From contig NZ_CP109199.1 in assembly GCF_036250065.1 (NCBI RefSeq), forward strand, positions 3,472,001 to 3,536,000: a stretch of 64,000 nucleotides of DNA, read 5' to 3'. A program made the position numbers and the translations under genes. The notes under the pieces are model-generated. The model had not been told where the DNA came from. It saw nothing but the letters and a program-made list of their open reading frames with translations, and ran no database searches. Source of the stretch: Micromonospora sp. NBC_01699 (GTDB lineage: Bacteria > Actinomycetota > Actinomycetes > Mycobacteriales > Micromonosporaceae). Of this stretch, positions 26,633 to 34,600 are shown piece by piece (the first letter of the stretch is position 1; each line of letters starts with the position of its first letter).

Positions 26633-27889
26633 TCAGCCCAGGGCGCTCGCGGACCGGGGGAGGTGACCGTGGTGGTCGGCCGCGGTGAACTCGTCGGCGG
26701 GACAGCGACCGCGGATGACGTACCGGTCGACGAATTCGGTCACGGCCGCCCGGACCGCGGTCGAGGCGCCGAGTCGCGGCAGGGCATCGGCCGCGGCGGT
26801 GAAACAGGTGAGCGCGGCGGCCCGCAGCGCCGGATTGGCCAGCCCCTCGCGGGCGGACGTCAGCCAGCCCCGCTGCGGGCGCAGGTAGCCGAGTTGCGCC
26901 GTCGCCTCGGCCGCGGCGTGTGCGGCGGTCGGGTCGTCCAGCAGGGCGGTGGTCACCGCCGCCGGCACCACCCAGCCGTCCCCCGGCTGCTGGTCGATCA
27001 TGCGGAATTCGAGGTAGCCGCGCGGTCGGACCGGCGGGACCAGGGTGGCGAGGTGCCGCTCCAGGTCGTCGAGGGTGACCGGTCGCGGGCCGTGACCCGC
27101 GAGCCAGTCCCGCATGGTCAGGCCCGCCGGTACGAGCCACGGCAGCGGATCGGGTCGGGCGATCACCGCGACCCGGGCCGCGAGGGCATACCTCGCCCAG
27201 GCGGTACGGGGATCGGCAGCGGTCCGGGGTGCCCGCGTACGGCTGGCGTCGGTGCCGAAGCGCAGCGCCTGTCGGTACGACACCCAGCGGGTACCCGACC
27301 GGTCGACGCGCGGGGAGTTGGCGAACGCGGCGAGCAGCACCGGACCGATCGCGTTGGCCAGCCGCCAGCGCCGCCGGTACCCGCGCCACCCGTCTGATTC
27401 GTCCCCCGCGTCGACGCACACCTGCACCGACGCGCTGTTGCACATGACGGTACGACCGGCGGTGCCGGTGCGGTCGTGGTAGGCCGCCAGCGCGAGGTAG
27501 CGCGGGTGCCCGGTGACGAGTCGGGGTGGCCGGTGCGGGTCGAGGCCGGTCGGGTCGAGCCGGAGCCCGTCCGCGGCGAGGGCCGCCCGGACCAGCGCGA
27601 GGTCCCCGGCGACGTCGTCGACGCAGTCCTGTAGGCCGGCGCCGACGGCCGACGACAGTTCGAGCTGGCCACCGGGTTCGACACTGATCCGGCCGCCTCC
27701 GGGCAGCGGGTCGCCGAGGTGGGCGAGCGCGGCGTACAGGCGGGTGGCGGGCGGCCGGTCGAGCGGGTACGCCGGGTCGCGCACGACGTACTCCAGTTCC
27801 ACGCCGACGCGACCGACGGGGCCGACCCGGTAACCGGCGGCGGCGACATAGGCGGTGGCTGTCGCCTCCGTGAGGACAGCAGCGTCCAC
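26633..27889 (-). CDS. egtA: Glutamate-cysteine ligase family protein, EgtA-like
   Basis: 418 aa. It belongs to the GCS2 glutamate-cysteine ligase family: VGVELEYVVRD near the N-terminus (metal/ATP ligand Glu), SVEPGGQLELSS, ALAAYHDRTGTAGRTVMCNS and YLEFRMIDQQPGDGWVVPAA. In mycobacteria EgtA makes gamma-glutamylcysteine, the sulfur donor precursor for ergothioneine. Here the egtB, egtC, egtD and egtE genes are not adjacent, so the assignment rests on family likeness alone. The GTG start at 27889 was accepted because the protein begins normally (MDAAVLTEATATAYVAAAG). Confidence 0.75.
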   Translation of the reverse strand: MDAAVLTEATATAYVAAAGYRVGPVGRVGVELEYVVRDPAYPLDRPPATRLYAALAHLGDPLPGGGRISVEPGGQLELSSAVGAGLQDCVDDVAGDLALVRAALAADGLRLDPTGLDPHRPPRLVTGHPRYLALAAYHDRTGTAGRTVMCNSASVQVCVDAGDESDGWRGYRRRWRLANAIGPVLLAAFANSPRVDRSGTRWVSYRQALRFGTDASRTRAPRTAADPRTAWARYALAARVAVIARPDPLPWLVPAGLTMRDWLAGHGPRPVTLDDLERHLATLVPPVRPRGYLEFRMIDQQPGDGWVVPAAVTTALLDDPTAAHAAAEATAQLGYLRPQRGWLTSAREGLANPALRAAALTCFTAAADALPRLGASTAVRAAVTEFVDRYVIRGRCPADEFTAADHHGHLPRSASALG

Positions 27890-28506
27890 GGGCGGACTCC
27901 GATGGGTGCAGGGTCCCGGTGTCCGACCGCGGGCAGCCGTGGGACACGAAGGTACGGGGTGGAGAGGTAGGGGGTTTGCCGCTCGCCGGCCCGGACGCCC
28001 GGTGGCTGGAGGCGATCTCCATTAGCGGGCCGCGGCGGTCACGTGTCCAGGTTGCCGTGGACCAACTGCGGGTGAACAGTCGATTCGAGCAGGTGAACGG
28101 CGGGACGCGGCAGGCGGGTACGCCCGACGGGCGCGGAACACCGTGGGGCCGGTCGCCGGTCCGGTCGGCGACGAGACTCATCCTGGTCCATCGGCCGGCG
28201 CCCAGGATCGTCCAAATGGTCATCGGAATGCGTTTTCTCGGCTGGTCCGAGCCGCTTCCGGCAAACAGATACTTGTCGAAGTGCGCCGTTCCTTTGGCAG
28301 CAGCCGAAAACGGCCACCGTCGACAGTGGATCGGAGAGCCCCGTGCCGGTACGCGCGCGTACCGGCGCCGGTGTCCGATCGGTCGAATGTGCGCCCTGTA
28401 CGTTACCGGGACACCACTGTCCGGTTATGGCGGCTCACGGAACGTGCCGTGAACCATGGCGTGCCGGGCGGGTGCCTGATGGATCGAATGGGGAGTGTGG
28501 CGAACC
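27890..28506. other. Intergenic region upstream of the NRPS genes
   Basis: 617 bp with no credible gene. Two sequence features stand out: a perfect 22-bp palindrome at 28345-28366, and an imperfect repeat ACCGGGACA-N5-TGTCCGGT at 28405-28426 followed by GGTTATGG, a possible -10 area. The region around 28190-28320 is less GC-rich than its surroundings. It should hold both the egtA-like promoter (leftward) and the NRPS promoter (rightward). Confidence 0.5.
28345..28366. promoter_or_regulatory. Perfect 22-bp palindrome upstream of the NRPS operon
   Basis: The half-site GCCGGTACGCG is followed immediately by its exact complement CGCGTACCGGC. It lies 141 bp before the NRPS start. A palindrome of this length with no spacer could be an operator for a dimeric regulator. 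No regulator gene lies in the locus. Confidence 0.45.
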
Positions 28507-31500
28507 ATGATTGAGCTACCGCTGTCGCCTGCGCAGGAACGGCTGTGGTTCCTCGACCGGTTCGATCCGGGCCAGCCGAACAACGTCACCTACGCCAGCC
28601 GGTTGCGTGGCAGCGTCGACGCCGACCTGCTGGCTCGCGCCTTCGCCGCCGTGACCCTCCGGCACGAGGCGCTGCGTGCCACGATCGTCGACCGGGCCGG
28701 GGTACCGGTGCAGGTGATCGCCGATCCGGGTCCGTTCGACCTGGAACGGGTCGACCTGACCGGGGAGCCGGAGTCGCTCCGGGAGAACCGGGCCCGCGAG
28801 ATCGGGCGGCAGGTCTTCGACACCAGTTTCGACCTGGCCCGTGGACCCCTGATCCGGGTCGTGCTGTTGACCGTGGGCCGGGACGACCACGTGCTGCTCG
28901 TCGTGGTCCATCACGTGATCTTCGACGGCAGCTCGGCGGCGATCCTCATGGCCGACCTGCGTACGGCCTACGGCGCCCTGCTCGACGGCAACCCGGTCGA
29001 GTTGCCGGTGTCGGCCGTCGGCTGGGCGGACTACGTGCGTGAGCAGGCGGATCAGCCGGCGGGCAAGGTGGAGCGGGACCTCGCGTACTGGCGTGAACGG
29101 CTCGCCGGCGCGCCCGTGCTGGCGCTGCCGACCGACCTGCCCCGACCACTGTTCAAGACCTCACGCACCGCTCAGGTGCGGCACCAGCTCGACGGTGACC
29201 TGACCGCTCGACTGCAACGACTGGCGCAGACGCAGCGGTGCACGTTGTTCATGGTTCTGCTCGCCGGTTACCAGGTGCTGCTGGGCCGGCACGCCGGTCA
29301 GGAGGACGTCTGCGTCGGTACGGCCAGCGCCGGGCGTTCCCGTGCCGACCTGGAGGGGCTCGTCGGCTGCCTGGTGCAGACCCTGGTGCTCCGGGGTGAC
29401 CTGTCCGGCGACCCGACCGTACGCGACCTGCTGCGCCGTACCCGCGACACCGCCCTGGACGCGTACGGCCACCAGGAGGTGTTGTTCGAGCGGTTGGTGG
29501 GTGAGTTGGACGTGGCGCGGGACGTGAGTCGTACGCCGCTGTTCGAGACCATGTTCGTGCTGCACACCCAGGGCCAGCCGGGGCTGGACGTCCTGCCCGG
29601 CATCCAGGGTGCCCCGTTCACCGTCGGGGTGGTGCAGACCCTGTTCGACCTCGTGGTCGACGCCTGGATGACGCCGAACGGCCTGGCCATGACGGCGCGT
29701 TACGACACCGCCCTGTTCACGCCCGAGACGGTCAGCGCGATGTTGCGTCGGTTCGAGGTGTTGCTGCGGGGGTGCGTGGAGGACGTCGATCGGCGGGTGT
29801 CGGAGTTGCCGTTGGACGATGTGGTGGGTGTGCGGTCTGTGTTGTCGCGGGGGCAGGGCCCGCGTCGTCCGTACGCGGGCACTGTTGCGTCGTTGTTCGC
29901 TGCCCGGGTCGAGGCGGCGCCGGATGCGGTGGCGGTCGGGTCGTGGAGTTACCGGGAGTTGGACGAGCGGGCGAACCGGATCGCCCGGTACCTCAACCGC
30001 TCCGGGGTCGTGCCGGGGTCGATCGTCGGGGTGTGTCTGGATCGGACGCCGGATGTATTGGCGACGTTGTTGGCGGTGTGGCGGTGTGGGGCGGCTTATC
30101 TGCCGTTGGATCCGGGATTGCCGTCGGCGCGGATGTCGTGGCTCCTGTCTGATTCGGGTGCCGGGTTCGTGGTGACTCAGAGTGGTGTGGGTGCACAGCT
30201 TGGTGATGGTGGTCCGGGGCGGCTGTTGTGGTTGGACCGGGACGGGACAACCATTGACCGGGAGTCGCCGGATCCGTACGGAGAGTCGACTGATTCCGGG
30301 GCTTTGGCGTATGTGCTTTATACGTCTGGTTCGACGGGGTGGCCGAAGGGTGTGGGTGTTGGGCATTCGGCGTTGACGAACCTGTTGTTGTCGATGCGGG
30401 ACGCGCTCGGCAGTGGTCCGTCGGATGTGTGGTTGGGGTCGACGTCGTTGTCGTTCGATATCAGTGGATTGGAGTTGTTCCTGCCACTGGTCGTCGGTGG
30501 TCGTCTGGTCCTCGTTTCCGAGGAGCGGGTGAAGGACGGTGCGGCGATCGTCCGGTTGGTGCGGGACGAGGGCGTGTCGCACGTGCAGGCGACGCCGTCG
30601 GGGTGGCGGATGCTCCTCGACGCCGGGTTCGACTTCCCGAGCGTCGTCGGCTTGTCCGGTGGTGAGGAGCTACCGGTGGGGTTGGGTCGGGAGTTGCGGT
30701 CGCGGGTGTCCCGGCTGGTGAACGTGTACGGGCCGACGGAGACGACGATCTGGTCCACCCTCGCCGAGATACCGGCCGGGGTTGGTGCGGTGACGTTGGG
30801 TGCGCCGGTGGGGAACACGCAGGTGTACGTGGTGGATCGGGGGTTGCGGCCGGTCCCGGTGGGGGTGCCGGGTGAGTTGCTGATCGGTGGTTCGGGGGTG
30901 GCGTGGGGGTATCTGGGCCAGCCGGCGTTGACCGCCGGTCGGTTCGTTCCCGACCCGTTCGGCGCGCCCGGTGGGCGGTTGTACCGGACCGGGGACCGGG
31001 TGCGGTGGTTGCGGGGCGGCGGGCTGGAGTTCCTGGGCCGTGTCGACCACCAGGTCAAGGTGCGCGGGTACCGGATCGAGCTCGGCGAGATCGAGGCCCG
31101 CCTGCTGGAGCATCCCGAGGTGGGGCAGGCCGCGGTCGTCGTGACGGGCAAGGGCGAGGACGCCCGCCTGGTCGGCTACGTCACCGCCGCTGGCATCGAG
31201 GCTCCGACCGGGCGGCAGCTGCGGTCGTATCTGGCCGAGGTCCTGCCGGGGTACATGGTCCCCGGGCATGTGCTGGTCCTGGAGACGATGCCGCTCAACA
31301 CCGCCGGCAAGATTGACCGACGCAACCTCCCCACCGACGTCCTCGACATCGACACCCGAGAACACGTACCACCGGCCACGGAGGTCGAGGAACTGGTCGC
31401 GACGACGTGGGGTGAGGTGCTCGGCCGGGACCGGATCGGCGCCCTGGACGACTTCTTCGACCTCGGCGGACACTCCCTGCTCGCCACCAGGGCCGTTGCC

Positions 31501-31665
31501 CGCCTCGGCGCCGCCCTCGACCTGGAAATACCGATCCGGACCCTGTTCGTGCACTCCACCGTGGAGGCATTCGCGGCGGCCCTGGAGGAACTGCTGGTCA
31601 CCGACCTTGAGCAGCTCTCCGACGACGAGGTAGTCCGGCTTCTCGACAAGGACGTGAACTCGTGA
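28507..31665 (+). CDS. Non-ribosomal peptide synthetase module C-A-PCP (predicted Gly)
   Basis: 1052 aa. The condensation domain is at about 1-430, with HHVIFDG intact at 135-141. The adenylation domain is at about 455-940 (A3 core LYTSGSTGWPKGV; NVYGPTETTIW; C-terminal Lys in NTAGKIDRRNLP). The carrier domain is at about 960-1030, with phosphopantetheine Ser990 in DDFFDLGGHSLL. By hand alignment to GrsA the specificity code is DILQLGVIWK, one change from the glycine code DILQLGLIWK. It begins with a C domain, so the first residue may be N-acylated. The C-terminal LSDDEVVRLLDKDV resembles a short docking motif. The ATG at 28507 was chosen; GGAG lies 11 nt upstream. Its stop overlaps the next gene (GTGA). 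DNA of the A domain has atypical codon use. Confidence 0.93.
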   Translation: MIELPLSPAQERLWFLDRFDPGQPNNVTYASRLRGSVDADLLARAFAAVTLRHEALRATIVDRAGVPVQVIADPGPFDLERVDLTGEPESLRENRAREIGRQVFDTSFDLARGPLIRVVLLTVGRDDHVLLVVVHHVIFDGSSAAILMADLRTAYGALLDGNPVELPVSAVGWADYVREQADQPAGKVERDLAYWRERLAGAPVLALPTDLPRPLFKTSRTAQVRHQLDGDLTARLQRLAQTQRCTLFMVLLAGYQVLLGRHAGQEDVCVGTASAGRSRADLEGLVGCLVQTLVLRGDLSGDPTVRDLLRRTRDTALDAYGHQEVLFERLVGELDVARDVSRTPLFETMFVLHTQGQPGLDVLPGIQGAPFTVGVVQTLFDLVVDAWMTPNGLAMTARYDTALFTPETVSAMLRRFEVLLRGCVEDVDRRVSELPLDDVVGVRSVLSRGQGPRRPYAGTVASLFAARVEAAPDAVAVGSWSYRELDERANRIARYLNRSGVVPGSIVGVCLDRTPDVLATLLAVWRCGAAYLPLDPGLPSARMSWLLSDSGAGFVVTQSGVGAQLGDGGPGRLLWLDRDGTTIDRESPDPYGESTDSGALAYVLYTSGSTGWPKGVGVGHSALTNLLLSMRDALGSGPSDVWLGSTSLSFDISGLELFLPLVVGGRLVLVSEERVKDGAAIVRLVRDEGVSHVQATPSGWRMLLDAGFDFPSVVGLSGGEELPVGLGRELRSRVSRLVNVYGPTETTIWSTLAEIPAGVGAVTLGAPVGNTQVYVVDRGLRPVPVGVPGELLIGGSGVAWGYLGQPALTAGRFVPDPFGAPGGRLYRTGDRVRWLRGGGLEFLGRVDHQVKVRGYRIELGEIEARLLEHPEVGQAAVVVTGKGEDARLVGYVTAAGIEAPTGRQLRSYLAEVLPGYMVPGHVLVLETMPLNTAGKIDRRNLPTDVLDIDTREHVPPATEVEELVATTWGEVLGRDRIGALDDFFDLGGHSLLATRAVARLGAALDLEIPIRTLFVHSTVEAFAAALEELLVTDLEQLSDDEVVRLLDKDVNS

Positions 31666-34600
31666 CCGACCTCGACAACCAGCTCGACAGCGAGTCGGTC
31701 CCGGCCCCCGACAGGGTGCTGGCGCCGGTCGCGCTGGCGCGTACGGAGCGGCTGTCGGAGCAGCGTCGGGCGCTGCTCGCCCAGCGGCTGCGCCGGGGGT
31801 CCGGGGCGGCGGTGAAGGCACCGGAGATTCCTCGGGTGCCGGACGGTGTCGCGCCGCCGATCTCGTTCGGCCAGGAACGGCTCTGGTTCGTGGAGCAGCT
31901 CGACCCCGGCACGGACGCGTACGTGATGCGCGGCGGGGTGCGGCTACGCGGCCGGCTGCACCTCGACGCGCTCCGCAACGCCCTGGACGACGTCGTCGAA
32001 CGGCAGGACACGCTCCGTACCCGCTTCCCCGTCGACGACGAGGGGCGGGCCTCGGCCGAGGTGGCGCAACGGGTGGAGGTGCCGTTCCGGATCGTGACGC
32101 TGGACCCGGACACCGAGCCGGACGTGCTCGACCGGGCGCAGACCCTGACCACCGAGGACTGTGGACCGTTCGACCTGACCGCGGCACCGCTGCTGCGGGC
32201 GCTGGTGGTGCGGGTCGGTCCGGACGACCACGTGGTCCACGTCGCGATGCACCACATCGTCGGCGACGGCTGGTCGTGGCCGGTGTTCTTCGCGGACTGG
32301 GCCGCGTTCTACGCCGCCCGGCTCGACCTGGCACCGCCACCCACGCCGCTGCCGATCCGGTACGGCGACTACGCGGCCTGGCAGCGGGAGCGGCTCTCCG
32401 GCCCGGCGGCCGACCGGGACCTGGCGTACTGGCGGCAGGCGCTGCACGGGGTGCCGCCGCTGGAGCTGCCGGTCGACCGGCCCCGGCCGGCGCAGCCCGG
32501 TTGGCGCGGTGAGGGTCATCGGATCCGTTTCCCGGACGAGCTGGTCGAGGAGCTCAGGTCGCTCGGCCGGGAGCACGGCGCGACGCTGTTCATGACGTTG
32601 CTCGCCGGGCTGCACGTGCTGCTCTACCGGCTGAGCGGCCAGCGTGACTTCGCGGTCGGTTCACCGGTCGCGGGACGGGTACGCCCCGAGCTGGAGCGGC
32701 TCGTCGGCCTGTTCGTGAACATGCTGCCGCTGCGGGCGGAGCTCCGTCCGGAGCTGACGTTCGCGGAACTGCTGACCCAGACCCGCGACCGGGTACTGGA
32801 GGCGCTCAGTCACCAGGAGCTGCCGTTCGAACGGCTCGTGCAGGAGCTGAACGTCGAACGGGACACCAGCCGGTCGCCGATCTTCCAGGTGTTGTTCGGC
32901 ATGCACAACTCCGGTGGGTCGACGGGGGAGTGGCCCGACGGCCTGGTCCAGCTGCCGGCTGGCGGCCCGATCACCACCAACAAGCACGACCTGTCGCTGT
33001 ACGTGGACGAGCTGCCCGACGGCGTGTACGGCCTCTTCGGCTACCGGACCGAACTGTTCGACGCCGACACCGTGGCCCGGTTCGCCGAGCACTATCACCG
33101 GCTGCTGACCGCGGCGGTGGCCCGACCGGACACGTCCCTGGCCGACCTGGACCTGATGACGGCGGCGCAGCGGTCGGCCGTACTCGGGTTGGGCACCGGG
33201 GCGCCGGCACCGCAGTCGGCCGGGGGCAATCTCGCCGACGTGATCGCGGCGCACGTGGTCGCCACCCCGGACGCACCCGCGATCGTGCACGACGGTGTCG
33301 CCACCGACTACCGCGAGTTGGACGCCGGGGCGAACCGGATGGCGGGCTGGCTGCGGGCCCGTGGTGTCGGCCGGGGATCGTTGGTCGGGGTCTGTCTGGA
33401 GCAGTCGGCCGAGTTGGCGATGGCGTTGCTGGGCGTGCTGCGGGCCGGCGCCGCCTACGTACCGCTGGACCCGGAACAGCCCCCGGCCCGGCTGGCCACG
33501 ATCATGGCCGACGCCCGACCGGCGCTGGTGCTGACCACGTCGGACCTGGTGGACCGGTTCGACGCCGTCGCCACGGTCCGGCTCGACGAGGTACGCGACG
33601 AGATCGCCGCGTCGAGTCCGGTCGCGCCGGAGCCGGTGGCGGAGCCGGACGACCTCGCCTACGTGATCTTCACATCGGGTTCGACCGGGCGACCCAAGGG
33701 TGTGGCGGTGGCCCACCGACAGGTGCGCAACTACCTCGACGGGGTCGCCGAGCGGATCGACGTGGTGCCGGGCGCCCGCTGGGCGCTGCTCCAGTCGCTG
33801 TCGTTCGACTTCGCGGTGACCGTCTTCTACCTGGGCCTGGCCAGCGGCGGCGCGGTGCATCTGGTGCCGCGTCGGTGCACCGGCGACGAACTCGCCGACT
33901 ATCTGCGTGACCAGCGCATCGACTACCTCAAGATGACCCCGTCGCACCTGGCCGCGCTGGCGGTCGAGGTCCCGGCGCAGCGACTGGTTCCGGCGCGGGC
34001 GCTGCTGCTCGGCGGCGAGGCGTCCCGACTGGACTGGGCGGCCGGGCTGGCCGGCGGCGACGCGGCGGTGTTCAACCACTACGGGCCGACCGAGGCGACC
34101 GTCGGGGTCACCACCTACCGGGTCGAGGCGTCCGACACCGGCACCGGCACCACCCCGATCGGCGGCCCGCTGCCGCACGCCCGGGTCTACGTGCTCGACG
34201 AGCGGATGCGGCCGGTGCCGGTCGGTGTGTCGGGCGAGCTGTACCTCGGCGGGGACCGGCTGGCCCGGGGCTATCTCGGTCAGCCGGGGCTGACCGCGGA
34301 GCGGTTCCGGCCCGACCCGTACGCGGTCGAGCCGGGTGCCAGGATGTACGGCACCGGTGACCTGGCCCGGTGGCGCCCGGACGGGCAGTTGGAGTTCCTC
34401 GGCCGGCGCGACGGCCAGGTCAAGTTGCGCGGCTACCGGGTCGAGTTGGGCGAGGTGGAGGCCGCGCTGGTCGACTGCCCGGGGGTGGGCGCGGCGGTCG
34501 CCGTGCTGCGCGGTGACCGGCTGGTCGGCTACCTGCAACGCGAGGCCGCCGACGGTGCCGGGCCGACCCCGGACGACCCGGATCCGGGTACGCTGCGCCG

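Noticed and set aside
28039-28514. Short open frames on both strands in the NRPS upstream region
   Set aside because: No ribosome sites, Arg/Pro/Ser-biased products, and overlap with the palindromes and probable promoter; treated as non-coding.
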